Positions 1-8,286 of a stretch of DNA of 51,419 nucleotides are shown here, in pieces (the stretch's first letter is position 1; the number at the start of each line of letters is the position of its first letter). This stretch comes from Zestomonas carbonaria (GTDB lineage Bacteria > Pseudomonadota > Gammaproteobacteria > Pseudomonadales > Pseudomonadaceae): assembly GCF_904061905.1 (NCBI RefSeq), contig NZ_CAJFCI010000034.1, forward strand, positions 1 through 51,419, in the 5' to 3' direction. A program made the position numbers and the translations under genes. The notes below the pieces were generated by a model, which was given only the letters and a program-made list of their open reading frames with translations, ran no database searches and was not told the origin of the DNA.

Positions 1-6
1 GGTCGG

Positions 7-90
7 GGGAGAGGGCTACGGGCAACACCGCGCTGCCGGTTTGCCCTCTCCCGCCCTTCGGGCACCCTCTCCCCAAAGGGGCGAGGGTCA
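7..90. repeat. Inverted-repeat rich GAGAGGG element downstream of pstC
   Basis: The arms GGGAGAGGGC (7-16) and GCCCTCTCCC (43-52) are perfectly complementary and are followed by more CCCTCTCC / GGGGCGAGGG sequence. The composition resembles the ends of the terminal-inverted-repeat elements at 32.5, 41.8 and 42.1 kb, but the inner sequence differs. It fills the 117 bases between the left edge and the end of pstC, where a following pstA would be expected to begin further left. It may act as a transcript-end or attenuating hairpin. Confidence 0.5.
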
Positions 91-117
91 TCGGATGGCC
101 TGCTGCGCAGGCATGTT

Positions 118-2400
118 TTATAGGGACGCATAACGGGTACGCAGGCGCTGACGGATCAGCTCGGCCAGGGTGTTCATCACGAAGGTGAACAGCAGCAGCA
201 CCAGGGCGGCCAGGAACAGCACGCGGTAGTGGCTGCTGCCCACTTCGGACTCGGGCATTTCCACCGCCACGTTGGCAGCCAGGGTGCGCATGCCCTCGAA
301 GATGTTGATGTCCATGATCGGCGTGTTGCCGGTGGCCATCAGCACGATCATGGTCTCGCCCACCGCGCGGCCCATGCCGATCATCAGCGCCGAGAAGATG
401 CCCGGGCTGGCGGTGAGGATCACCACGCGGGTCAGGGTCTGCCAGGGCGTGGCGCCCAGGGCCAGGGAGCCGAAGGTGAGGCTCTTCGGCACGCTGAACA
501 CGGCGTCCTCGGCGATCGAGTAGATGTTCGGGATCACCGCGAAGCCCATCGCCAGGCCGACCACCAGGGCGTTGCGCTGGTCGAACGGGATGCCCAGGTC
601 ATTGCTCAGCCACAGGCGCATGTTGCCGTCGAACAGCCAGTTCTCCAGGTGACCGCTGATGGCCAGCGAGAACCAGCCGACCAGCAGCACCACCGGGATC
701 AGCAGGGCCGACTCCCAGCCATCCGGTACACGGTGGCGCACGGCGTCCGGCAGCTTGCTCCAGATGTAGCCGGCCAGCAGGATGCCCACCGGCATCAGCA
801 ACAACAGACTGAAGATGCCGGGCAGGTGGTTCTCCAGGAAGGGCGCGAGGAACAGGCCGGCGAAGAAGCCGAGGATCACCGTCGGCAGCGCCTCCATCAG
901 CTCGATCACCGGCTTGACCTTGGTGCGCATGCGCGGCGCCATGAAGTAGGCGGTGTAGATGGCCGCGGCGATGGCCAGCGGGGCGGCCAGGAGCATGGCG
1001 TAGAAGGCCGCCTTGAGGGTGCCGAAGGCCAGCGGCGAGAGGCTCAGCTTGGGTTCGAAGTCGGTGTTGGCCGAGGTCGATTGCCAGACATAGTCGGGCT
1101 TCTCGTAGTTCTCGTACCAGACCTTGCCCCACAGCGAGCTCCAGGAAATCTCCGGGTGCGGGTTGTCGACCACGAAGCGTTGCAACTGGCCGTTCGACTC
1201 CACCAGCACGCGGGTGGCGCGCGGCGACAGGGCGGCGATGGACGTGCCCTCGGCGACCGGCTCGGTGAGCAGGGTGCGGTGCGCGGTGCTGTGGAAGATG
1301 CCCAGGGTGCCGGCCGAGTCCAGGGCCAGGAAGCCCTTGCGGCGCTCCTCCGGCATGATCTGGGTGACCGGCGCATTGCCGAGCTTGAAGTCGCGAATCG
1401 ACTGCAGGGTGGACTTGCCATCCTGGTCGCGGACCATGAACCACTGCTGGATGCCGCCCTTGGAATCGCCGATCAGCAGCGAGATGCCGCCCAGCAGGCT
1501 GGTGGCGGTGGTCACTTCGCGCTGGCCGTTGACCAGTTGGTAGCGGCCGTTGAGGCTGCGCTGGCGCAGGTCGAAGACATCCGCGGTGGAACGGCCGTTG
1601 ACCACGTACAGCCAGAGCTGGCGCGGATCGAGGATCAGTTCCTTGATCGGGTCGGCGATCTGCGGCAGGTCGATGCGATCCTGATCCAGGGTCACTTCGC
1701 CGCTGAACAGGTTCTCCTCGCGGCTGAGCCGGATCAGGCGCAGCTCGGAACCGACCGAAGCGGCCAGCATCAGGTCGCCGCCGTTGAGGTTCAGGGCGAC
1801 GTGCTCCAGCGCACGACCCTGGTCGTCCAGCGTGATCGGCTCTTCGCCGAACGGGAAGTCGACCTGCGGGGTGATGGTCTTGACGTTGTTCGGATAGGTG
1901 ACCCGATAGTTATGCTGCAGCACCAGCACCTGGCCGTTGGACAGGCCCAGGGCGACACGCCGGCTACCCGGCTGGTCGCTGCCCACGGAAACCACCTCGA
2001 CGCCTGCCGGCAACGGCAGTTCGATGCGATTCAGGGCCTCGCCACTTCTGAGATCGAAAAACTGCACCTGGCCGCTGCGGGCCAGACGCATGGCTACCTG
2101 GTTCTGCTCCTCGACGGCCAGCAGCAGCGGCTGCCCGGCTTCAGCGAGCCAGGCCGGCTGTTGCGGCTTGCGCGCCGTCAGCTCGGCGCCCTGGAACATC
2201 GGCAGCACCACATGGGCCAGATAGAAGAAGATCAGGGTGATGGCGCCGAGCACCGCCAGCCCGCCAATGGACACGTACCAGCGTGCCATCCGATCCTTCA
2301 GTGCGCGCACCCGGCGCTTGCGCTTCAGGGCCGGGGTATCGAAGTCGAGCCCCAGGGGGTTGCCGGAAGTGCCCGTGGGCTCGTTAGCCAAGTCATTCAT
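118..2400 (-). CDS. pstC: Phosphate ABC transporter permease PstC (long pseudomonad form)
   Basis: This is an inner-membrane permease of the PstSCAB high-affinity phosphate importer, pairing with PstA and receiving phosphate from PstS. The 760-residue protein is more than twice the E. coli PstC length (about 320). A cytoplasmic N-terminus and one membrane segment (about residues 40-65) precede a large, probably periplasmic domain to about residue 440. The C-terminal 300 residues hold the usual membrane segments and the permease coupling loop, around EALPTVILGFFAGLF and AVGETMIVLMATGN. This long form is typical of Pseudomonas. The ATG at 2398-2400 has only a weak Shine-Dalgarno sequence. It lies 174 bases after pstS, separated by a hairpin at 2511-2535, so pstC is probably transcribed by read-through at a lower level than pstS. 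pstA and pstB should lie beyond the left edge. Confidence 0.95.
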   Translation of the reverse strand: MNDLANEPTGTSGNPLGLDFDTPALKRKRRVRALKDRMARWYVSIGGLAVLGAITLIFFYLAHVVLPMFQGAELTARKPQQPAWLAEAGQPLLLAVEEQNQVAMRLARSGQVQFFDLRSGEALNRIELPLPAGVEVVSVGSDQPGSRRVALGLSNGQVLVLQHNYRVTYPNNVKTITPQVDFPFGEEPITLDDQGRALEHVALNLNGGDLMLAASVGSELRLIRLSREENLFSGEVTLDQDRIDLPQIADPIKELILDPRQLWLYVVNGRSTADVFDLRQRSLNGRYQLVNGQREVTTATSLLGGISLLIGDSKGGIQQWFMVRDQDGKSTLQSIRDFKLGNAPVTQIMPEERRKGFLALDSAGTLGIFHSTAHRTLLTEPVAEGTSIAALSPRATRVLVESNGQLQRFVVDNPHPEISWSSLWGKVWYENYEKPDYVWQSTSANTDFEPKLSLSPLAFGTLKAAFYAMLLAAPLAIAAAIYTAYFMAPRMRTKVKPVIELMEALPTVILGFFAGLFLAPFLENHLPGIFSLLLLMPVGILLAGYIWSKLPDAVRHRVPDGWESALLIPVVLLVGWFSLAISGHLENWLFDGNMRLWLSNDLGIPFDQRNALVVGLAMGFAVIPNIYSIAEDAVFSVPKSLTFGSLALGATPWQTLTRVVILTASPGIFSALMIGMGRAVGETMIVLMATGNTPIMDINIFEGMRTLAANVAVEMPESEVGSSHYRVLFLAALVLLLFTFVMNTLAELIRQRLRTRYASL

Positions 2401-2510
2401 GCGGGTTCAGTCTCTGCGCGACCATGATTACAGCACCCGGGCGGTTGCCCAGGGCCGCCAATCTAACGCCCTTGTGTGACAGAAAAGTTACAGCCAGTTG
2501 GCGTGCCTAA

Positions 2511-2535
2511 GCCCGCCGATCGGGGATCGGCGGGC
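2511..2535 (-). terminator. Hairpin between pstS and pstC
   Basis: A perfect 11-bp inverted repeat, GCCCGCCGATC / GATCGGCGGGC, with a 3-nt loop lies 40 bases after the pstS stop codon. On the minus strand it is followed only by CTTA, so it is a weak or partial terminator. It would let abundant pstS mRNA be separated from lower pstC expression, as is usual for binding-protein/permease operons. Confidence 0.6.
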
Positions 2536-2574
2536 TTGGCGTACAGCGTCATCGGTATAGCCAGCGGGGACTGG

Positions 2575-3543
2575 TTAGAGACCCAGTTCCTGCTTGGTCT
2601 TGTCGATCACTTTCTTCGGCAGCGGGATGTAGCCGTCCTTGACCACGACTTCCTGGCCTTGCTTGGACAGCACCAGCTTGACGAACTCGGCGTCCAGCGG
2701 GCTCAGCGGCTTGTTCGGCGCCTTGTTGACGTAGACGTAGAAGAAGCGAGCCAGCGGGAACTTGCCGGCCAGGGCGTTCTCTTCGGACGCTTCGAAGGCT
2801 TCACCGCCCTTCTTGGACAGCGGCACGGCGCGTACGCTGGAAGTCTTGTAGCCGATACCGGAGTAACCGATGGCGTTCAGGGTGCTGGAGATAGACTGCA
2901 CCACCGAGGCCGAGCCCGGCTGCTCGTTGACGTTGGATTTGAAGTCACCCTTGCACAGGGCTTCTTCCTTGAAGTAGCCGTAGGTGCCGGATACCGAGTT
3001 ACGACCGAACAGCTGGATCGGCTTGCTCGCCCACTCGCCGGTCAGGCCCAGGTCACCCCAGGTCTTGGCGTCTGCAGCGGCACCGCACAGGCGGGTGCTG
3101 GAGAAGATGGCGTCGACCTGCTCGAGGGACAGGCTCTTGATCGGGTTGTCCTTGTGCACGAACACCGCCAGGGCGTCGATCGCCACCGGTACGGCGGTCG
3201 GCTTGTAGCCGTACTTCTCTTCGAAGGCCTGGATTTCGCTGTCCTTCATCGGACGGCTCATCGGGCCGAGGTTGGCGGTGCCTTCGGTCAGCGCCGGCGG
3301 TGCGGTGGAGGAACCGGCGGCCTGGATCTGGATGTTGACGTTCGGGTAGCTGCGCTTGAACTCTTCTGCCCACAGGGTCATCAGGTTGGCGAGGGAATCG
3401 GAGCCGACGCTGGACAGGTTGCCGGACACGCCAGAGGTCTTTTCATAGGTCGGCAGTGCCGGGTCGACGGCGGCTACGGCAGAGACGCCGCCCACGCCAG
3501 CGGCGGCGAAGGTCAGGGCCGCCATCAAACGCTTGAGTTTCAT
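2575..3543 (-). CDS. pstS: Periplasmic phosphate-binding protein PstS
   Basis: This protein captures inorganic phosphate in the periplasm and delivers it to PstCAB. It has 322 residues. Residues 1-25 form a classic Sec signal peptide (MKLKRLMA..., hydrophobic core, AVAA cleavage end). The ligand-binding motifs are visible: [10 protein letters not shown] near residue 46, [11 protein letters not shown] near residue 80, and the [14 protein letters not shown] stretch. Length and sequence match the PstS of P. aeruginosa. The ATG at 3541-3543 has an AGGAG Shine-Dalgarno sequence seven bases upstream. A Pho box lies about 70 bases upstream of the start, so the gene should be induced by PhoB under phosphate starvation. 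Besides uptake, PstS and the transporter signal to PhoR. Confidence in identity is high. Confidence 0.97.
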   Translation of the reverse strand: MKLKRLMAALTFAAAGVGGVSAVAAVDPALPTYEKTSGVSGNLSSVGSDSLANLMTLWAEEFKRSYPNVNIQIQAAGSSTAPPALTEGTANLGPMSRPMKDSEIQAFEEKYGYKPTAVPVAIDALAVFVHKDNPIKSLSLEQVDAIFSSTRLCGAAADAKTWGDLGLTGEWASKPIQLFGRNSVSGTYGYFKEEALCKGDFKSNVNEQPGSASVVQSISSTLNAIGYSGIGYKTSSVRAVPLSKKGGEAFEASEENALAGKFPLARFFYVYVNKAPNKPLSPLDAEFVKLVLSKQGQEVVVKDGYIPLPKKVIDKTKQELGL

Positions 3544-3613
3544 GCCTTGCTCCTAGCAGGTAAGGGTGTTGGATGGAACGGAGCCCAGTATCGATAGGGC
3601 GCATGAACACTCT

Positions 3614-3631
3614 ATGACTGAAATGTGACAG
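3614..3631 (-). promoter_or_regulatory. Pho box (PhoB binding site) for pstS
   Basis: On the minus strand the sequence reads CTGTCACATTTCAGTCAT, i.e. two 7-bp direct repeats (CTGTCAC and CAGTCAT) separated by a 4-bp A/T-rich spacer. The known PhoB consensus is CTGTCAT-N4-CTGTCAT, and 12 of 14 repeat positions match it. It lies 71 bases upstream of the pstS ATG, which is an appropriate place for a PhoB-activated promoter lacking a good -35. GATACT or TATCGA about 20 bases downstream are possible -10 elements. Confidence 0.85.
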
Positions 3632-3711
3632 TTGGATGAAAGGCCATCATGACCCGAAAAAGGATGGCCCGACGCTGCTCATGACCGCGAAAAACGCGCC
3701 GCCGGGTTGCG

Positions 3712-3769
3712 TAGGATGGGTGACAACCCATCACGACAAACACCACCGCAGGGTGGGCTTCAACCCACC
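3712..3769. repeat. Two tandem stem-loops (GTAGGATGGGT-type palindromic repeat)
   Basis: Two hairpins lie in the gap between the pstS promoter and the MFS gene end: GATGGGT/ACCCATC (3715-3721 and 3726-3732) and GGTGGG/CCCACC (3752-3757 and 3764-3769). The GTAGG(A/G)TG lead-in matches other extragenic palindromes in this window (28.3, 42.0 and 47.9 kb). It probably acts as the transcript end for the MFS gene. The rest of the 3544-3806 gap holds only the pstS promoter. Confidence 0.6.
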
Positions 3770-3806
3770 AGAAAGCCCCGGAGCCAGGGCCAGCGGATCG
3801 AACGCC

Positions 3807-5105
3807 TCACGCCACCCGGCGCTCACGCCCCAGCAGGTACAGGCCCACCGCCAGCCCCAGCCCGCACAGTGCCGCCACGTAATAGGCCGGGCCCAGCGGG
3901 TCGGCCTTGAGCAGCAGGGTCACCAGCATCGGCGTGACCCCGCCGAAGATCGCGTAGGCCAGGTTGTAGGAGAACGACAACCCGGAGAAACGCACCACCG
4001 CCGGAAAGGCCTTGACCATCACGTAGGGCACCGTGCCTATCACCCCGACCGCCAGGCCGGTCGCCGCATACAACGGGAACAGCCAGTCCGGGTTCGCCCG
4101 CAGGCTCGAATAGAACGTCCAGGACACCGCCGCCAGCAGCAGGCTGCCGATCACCAGCACGCGGCCGGCGCCGAAGCGGTCGGCCAGCGCACCGGCGGCC
4201 ACGCAGCCGAAGCTGAGGAAGACGATGGCCAGGCTGTTGGCCTTGAGCGCCGTCGCGGCGTCGAAGCCGTACTGGGTCTGCAGCAGGGTCGGGGTCATCA
4301 GGATGACCACCACGATGCCGGCGGTCAGCACCCAGGTCAGCAGCATCGACAACACCACCGCCGCGCGGTGCTCGCGCACCACCGCCTTCAGCGGCAGCTC
4401 GTCGGCCAGCGCCTTGCGCAGTTGCAGCTCGGCGAACACCGGGGTCTCGTGCAGCCAGCGGCGCAGATAGACGGCCAGCAGGCCGAACACCCCGCCGAGC
4501 AGGAACGGTATGCGCCAGGCCCAGTCGAGCACTTCCGCGGGGCTGTAGACGCTGTTGATCAGGGTGGCCATCAGCGAGCCGAGCAGGATGCCGGCGGTCA
4601 ACCCCGCGGTCAGCGTGCCGCAGGCGTAGCCGACATGGCGATCCGGCACGTGCTCGGAGACGAACACCCAGGCGCCTGGCACCTCGCCACCGATCGCCGC
4701 GCCCTGGATCACCCGCAGCAGGAGCAGGATGATCGGCGCCCAGATGCCGATCTGCGCGTAGGTCGGCATCAGGCCCATCAGCAGGGTCGGCACCGCCATC
4801 ATGAAGATGCTCAGGGTGAACATCCGCTTGCGGCCGAGCAGGTCGCCGAAGTGCGCCATGATGATCCCGCCCAGCGGCCGCGCCAGGTAACCGGCAGCGA
4901 AGATGCCGAAGGTCTGCAACTGACGCAGCCACTCGGGCATGTCGGCGGGGAAGAACAGTCTGCCGACCACCGCGGCGAAGAACACGAAGATGATGAAGTC
5001 GTAGAACTCCAGCGCCCCGCCAAGGGCGGACAACGACAGGGTCTTGTAGTCTTTGCGGGTCAGCGGGCGGGCGCCGGGCACGGCGTCCAGGGACAGGGAA
5101 GACAT
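3807..5105 (-). CDS. MFS transporter, metabolite:H+ symporter (MHS) family
   Basis: This inner-membrane proton symporter is predicted to carry a small carboxylate or zwitterion; the substrate cannot be read from sequence. It has 432 residues and about 12 membrane segments. It shows the family's N-terminal LEFYDFIIF (D/E in TM1), the loop 2-3 motif GDLLGRKRMF, and RVIQGAAIGGEVPGA in TM4-5, all hallmarks of the ShiA/ProP/KgtP group. An upstream extension to 5186 is open, but the start at 5103-5105 (MSSLSLDAVPGARP) fits the family. A comparable transporter lies beside pstS in P. aeruginosa. It is divergent from the thioesterase gene. The 281-base gap between them holds TATACT at 5234-5239 as a possible -10 but no clear -35. 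Confidence 0.85.
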   Translation of the reverse strand: MSSLSLDAVPGARPLTRKDYKTLSLSALGGALEFYDFIIFVFFAAVVGRLFFPADMPEWLRQLQTFGIFAAGYLARPLGGIIMAHFGDLLGRKRMFTLSIFMMAVPTLLMGLMPTYAQIGIWAPIILLLLRVIQGAAIGGEVPGAWVFVSEHVPDRHVGYACGTLTAGLTAGILLGSLMATLINSVYSPAEVLDWAWRIPFLLGGVFGLLAVYLRRWLHETPVFAELQLRKALADELPLKAVVREHRAAVVLSMLLTWVLTAGIVVVILMTPTLLQTQYGFDAATALKANSLAIVFLSFGCVAAGALADRFGAGRVLVIGSLLLAAVSWTFYSSLRANPDWLFPLYAATGLAVGVIGTVPYVMVKAFPAVVRFSGLSFSYNLAYAIFGGVTPMLVTLLLKADPLGPAYYVAALCGLGLAVGLYLLGRERRVA

Positions 5106-5386
5106 GGAGGCGGACTTTCTCTTGTTATTCAGGAGCGCGCAGGTGCCGCACGATAACAAATTGCCGGAGCCGGTACAGCCGCCCACCCGGTCGAATCCGG
5201 AACCGAACGGTCGTCGCCCGGCGCAAGCCTCTATATACTGCGCGCAGAGAGCCCTCCAGACCGGTCGATATCCGGATTAGAGCGGCCCGGGGGTATGTGA
5301 CGCACCGCGGCAAGCCCGCCACCTTCAACCCATACGCCCGAGACTACGCCCAACCAGACGAGAGCAATGGGTCCGAGGCCCCCGGC

Positions 5387-5788
5387 ATGATCGAAATCGA
5401 AGACGAAAATCTCACCCCGCAAGGTGATCTCGCCCTGCAGATCATCGCCCTGCCGCGCGAAACCAACGGTTTCGGCGATATCTACGGCGGCTGGCTGGTA
5501 TCGCAGATGGACCTCGCCGGCACCGCGATGGCCAGCAAGGTCGCCGGCGGCCGGGTGGCCACCGTGGCCATCGACCGCATGGCCTTCCTGGTCCCGGTGG
5601 CGGTGGGCGCGCAACTGTCCTTCTATACCCAGACCCTGCAGGTGGGCCGCAGCTCGATCCAGATGCTGGTCGAGGCCTGGAGCGAAGACCCGCTGTCCAG
5701 CGAATGGCGCAAGGTCACCGAAGCGGTGTTCGTGTTCGTCGCCATCGACGGCAGCGGCCGCACCCGCCCGGTCCCGCCACGGCGCTAG
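5387..5788 (+). CDS. Acyl-CoA thioesterase, YciA/hotdog family
   Basis: This cytoplasmic enzyme hydrolyses acyl-CoA thioesters to free acid and CoA. From the ATG at 5387 the product is 133 residues, the usual YciA length (132). The conserved hotdog signature NGFGDIYGGWLVSQMD (residues 27-42) carries the catalytic Asp of the family, and ATVAIDRMAFLVPVAVGA is the second conserved block. A GAGG lies ten bases upstream. An upstream GTG at 5297 in the same frame would add 30 residues with no family similarity and was not chosen. The gene reads toward the CoA transferase, 173 bases away, so the two may share a role in acyl-CoA/acetate balance. Confidence 0.88.
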   Translation: MIEIEDENLTPQGDLALQIIALPRETNGFGDIYGGWLVSQMDLAGTAMASKVAGGRVATVAIDRMAFLVPVAVGAQLSFYTQTLQVGRSSIQMLVEAWSEDPLSSEWRKVTEAVFVFVAIDGSGRTRPVPPRR

Positions 5789-5961
5789 AGCACCGCACCA
5801 CCCGCCTCGAACCCTCATAGCCCGGATGCAATCCGGGCCACGGTCCCCTTCTCCGACGAAAGGCGCAAGATAGAGCGCTTTCTTCGACCTTGGTATAGAA
5901 GCGACCCGTCTCCCCAGCGCCTAGACTGCGCGCCTTGTTTTCGTTGTCCGAGGTTCCCTCC

Positions 5962-7455
5962 ATGTACCCTGATCGCGTGCGCCTGCCCTCGCTGCTGGGC
6001 AAGCTGATGAGTGCGGCCGAAGCCGCGTCCCTGATCCAGGACGGCATGACCGTCGGCATGAGCGGCTTCACCCGCGCCGGCGAAGCCAAGGCGGTGCCCC
6101 TGGCGCTGGCCGAACGCGCCCGCGGCACCCCGCTGCGGATCAGCCTGATGACCGGCGCCAGCCTCGGCAACGACCTCGACAAGCAGCTCACCGAAGCCGG
6201 CGTACTGGCCCGGCGCATGCCCTTCCAGGTCGACGCCACGCTGCGCAAGGCGATCAACGCCGGCGAAGTGATGTTCATCGACCAGCACCTCTCGGAAACC
6301 GTCGAGCAACTGCGCAACCACCAGCTCAAGCTGCCCGACATCGCGGTGATCGAGGCCGTCGCCATCACCGAGCAGGGCCATATCGTGCCGACCACCTCGG
6401 TGGGCAACTCGGCCAGCTTCGCGATCTTCGCCAAGCAGGTCATCGTCGAGATCAACCTGGCCCACAACCCCAACCTGGAAGGCCTGCACGACATCTACAT
6501 CCCCACCTACCGGCCGACCCGCACGCCGATCCCGCTGACCCGCGCGGACGACCGCATCGGCAGCACGGCGATCCCCATCGACCCGGCGAAGATCGTCGCC
6601 ATCGTCGTCACCGACCAGCCCGACTCGCCGTCCACCGTGCTGCCGCCGGACGCCGAGACCCAGGCCATCGCCGACCACCTGATCGACTTCTTCAAGCGGG
6701 AAGTCGCCGCCGGGCGCATGAGCAACAGCCTCGGCCCGCTGCAGGCCGGCATCGGCAGCATCGCCAACGCGGTGATGTGCGGCCTGATCGAATCGCCGTT
6801 CGAAGGCCTGACCATGTACTCCGAAGTGCTGCAGGACTCCACCTTCGAACTGATCGACGCCGGCAAGCTGCGCTTCGCTTCGGGCAGCTCGATCACCCTG
6901 TCGAACCGTCGCAACGCCGACGTGTTCGGCAACCTGGAGCGCTACAAGGACAAACTGGTGCTGCGCCCGCAGGAAATCTCCAACCACCCCGAAGTGGTGC
7001 GCCGCCTGGGCATCATCGGCATCAACACCGCCCTGGAGTTCGACATCTACGGCAACGTCAACTCCACCCACGTCGGCGGTACGCGGATGATGAACGGCAT
7101 CGGCGGCTCCGGCGACTTCGCCCGCAACGCCCACCTGGCGATCTTCGTCACCAAGTCCATCGCCAAGGGCGGCGCCATCTCCAGCGTGGTGCCGATGGTC
7201 AGCCATGTCGACCACAGCGAGCACGACGTCGACATCCTGGTCACCGAACAGGGCCTCGCCGACCTGCGCGGCCTGGCCCCGCGCGAACGGGCCCGGGTGA
7301 TCATCGACAACTGCGTGCACCCGGACTACCGCGCGGCGCTGAACGACTACTTCCAGCGCGCCTGCACCAAGGGCGGCCACACCCCGCACCTGCTGCGCGA
7401 AGCGCTGGACTGGCACATCAACCTGGAAGAGACCGGGCGCATGCTGGCCGGCTGA
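5962..7455 (+). CDS. Acetyl-CoA hydrolase / succinyl-CoA:acetate CoA-transferase
   Basis: This cytoplasmic class I CoA-transferase (AarC/Cat1/ScpC family) probably moves CoA between acetate, succinate or propionate. The protein has 497 residues, as expected. The MYSEVLQD motif holds the likely catalytic glutamate (Glu288). The CoA-binding region has NGIGGSGDF, and the C-terminal block ILVTEQGLADLRGL is typical. The ATG at 5962 has GAGG nine bases upstream; an in-frame TTG at 5935 is less likely. This family member also directly flanks the CPA locus in P. aeruginosa, so the junction to the right is the ancestral one. A long nested hairpin follows the gene at 7484-7525. Confidence 0.9.
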   Translation: MYPDRVRLPSLLGKLMSAAEAASLIQDGMTVGMSGFTRAGEAKAVPLALAERARGTPLRISLMTGASLGNDLDKQLTEAGVLARRMPFQVDATLRKAINAGEVMFIDQHLSETVEQLRNHQLKLPDIAVIEAVAITEQGHIVPTTSVGNSASFAIFAKQVIVEINLAHNPNLEGLHDIYIPTYRPTRTPIPLTRADDRIGSTAIPIDPAKIVAIVVTDQPDSPSTVLPPDAETQAIADHLIDFFKREVAAGRMSNSLGPLQAGIGSIANAVMCGLIESPFEGLTMYSEVLQDSTFELIDAGKLRFASGSSITLSNRRNADVFGNLERYKDKLVLRPQEISNHPEVVRRLGIIGINTALEFDIYGNVNSTHVGGTRMMNGIGGSGDFARNAHLAIFVTKSIAKGGAISSVVPMVSHVDHSEHDVDILVTEQGLADLRGLAPRERARVIIDNCVHPDYRAALNDYFQRACTKGGHTPHLLREALDWHINLEETGRMLAG

Positions 7456-7483
7456 GCCCTGCCCCGTACCTGTAGCGCTCCAC

Positions 7484-7525
7484 GCGCACCGGAAAGAAAC
7501 CGCATGTGCGGATTTTCCGGTGCGC
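7484..7525 (+). terminator. Nested hairpin after the CoA-transferase gene
   Basis: The outer arms GCGCACCGGAAA (7484-7495) and TTTCCGGTGCGC (7514-7525) are perfectly complementary over 12 bp. Inside is a second stem CCGCA/TGCGG (7500-7504 and 7507-7511). There is no T-run, so termination may be bidirectional or Rho-assisted; an extragenic palindrome is the alternative. The same structure can form on either strand. Confidence 0.55.
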
Positions 7526-7570
7526 ATGCACCTTACTTCCTGACAAACAGTTCAGTAGGTATTCCGATCA

Positions 7571-7817
7571 GCGATAAAACTGTACTGCTCAACCCTGCCA
7601 AAACCACCGCAAATCACCCGGTTTTCCCCATGGAAAATGCACCATAACAGAGCAAAGCAGTACAGATTGCCCGATTGCGGGCATAACAGTTTCCGAAAAA
7701 ATGGCCGCCAACCATAACAATTTCAGCCAACTGTGACTGGCGGGTCTGGACAGCGAAGGGGATCATTGCACCCATCGAAATCCACTTCACCCCGCCACAA
7801 GCGGAAGGACTGTCACC
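7571..7817 (+). promoter_or_regulatory. Upstream region of first DUF1127 gene with repeated CATAACA motifs
   Basis: The 362-base gap 7456-7817 has no convincing ORF. Downstream of the hairpin it is lower in GC than its surroundings and contains CATAACA at 7643, 7682 and 7713. It also has an inverted CTGTACTGCTC ... GCAGTACAG pair (about 7575 and 7657) and CTGTGACTG at 7731. Related TAACAGTTT, GAACAATTC and CTGTGACTG motifs recur, in the same order and similar spacing, before the second DUF1127 gene. They look like a shared operator/promoter, but the regulator is unknown. Confidence 0.45.
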
Positions 7818-8033
7818 ATGGAACGTACCCTGAGTTCCGACCTGCACTTCGTCGAGCAATCCTCGGCCCAGCACACCCATCTTCCGGTTCGCCTGTTCGC
7901 CAACTTCATGCTCTGGCAACGCCGCATGAACACCCGCCGCGAACTGGCTCGCCTCGACCCGCGCCTGCTGGCCGACGCCGGCATCAGCGAGGCGCAGCGT
8001 TACAACGAGCTGAGCAAGCCCTTCTGGCGCTAA
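7818..8033 (+). CDS. DUF1127 small basic protein (first of two)
   Basis: This is a 71-residue cytoplasmic protein of unknown precise function. The C-terminal half carries the DUF1127 signature: an aromatic/basic helix (FMLWQRRMNTRRELARLD), RLLADAGIS, and a terminal KPFWR. Some DUF1127 proteins in other bacteria affect small-RNA turnover or phosphate and carbon metabolism; no such role can be inferred here. The ATG at 7818 follows GGAAGGAC, a good Shine-Dalgarno sequence. A strong terminator follows at 8061. It is a tandem paralogue of the next gene, with identical length. Confidence 0.85.
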   Translation: MERTLSSDLHFVEQSSAQHTHLPVRLFANFMLWQRRMNTRRELARLDPRLLADAGISEAQRYNELSKPFWR

Positions 8034-8060
8034 AAGCCAAGGCGCTCCCGGCCAGCCCAA

Positions 8061-8092
8061 CGAACCCCGCCAATCGGCGGGGTTCGTCGTTT
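8061..8092 (+). terminator. Rho-independent terminator of first DUF1127 gene
   Basis: An 11-bp perfect GC-rich stem, CGAACCCCGCC (8061-8071) / GGCGGGGTTCG (8076-8086), with a 4-nt loop is followed by TCGTTT. It lies 28 bases after the stop codon, so the two DUF1127 genes are separate transcription units. Confidence 0.85.
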
Positions 8093-8156
8093 CTGCGCTC
8101 CGCTTCCGTCGCACCCTACAAGAGCCTGGGGGCAGAACAGCCAAGGTATTCGATGA

Positions 8157-8286
8157 CCGTAACAGTTTTGAATTCATTAAAACTGGTCCAGAACAATTCC
8201 ATCTTGCTGTGACTGCAAGGTCATCGCCTTTCCCGCCAACATGTCCTTCCAATAGCCAATCCCCGTTCGCCGGGAAGGACAGCGCC
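8157..8286 (+). promoter_or_regulatory. Upstream region of second DUF1127 gene
   Basis: This A/T-richer stretch contains GTAACAGTTTTG (8159), GAACAATTCC (8191) and CTGTGACTG (8207-8215), then GGGAAGGACAGCGCCATGG. The order, spacing and leader (GGAAGGAC...CACCATGG at the first gene) parallel the first gene's upstream region. The promoter therefore appears to have been duplicated along with the gene. Confidence 0.45.

Noticed and set aside
229..2427. A 732-residue open frame on the plus strand opposite pstC
   Set aside because: It is rich in H, Q, R, A and G as expected of an antisense shadow in high-GC DNA; pstC has clear membrane segments and family motifs.
5297..5386. Longer N-terminus of the acyl-CoA thioesterase from a GTG at 5297
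   Set aside because: The added 30 residues are unlike the family, and the ATG at 5387 gives the standard YciA length.
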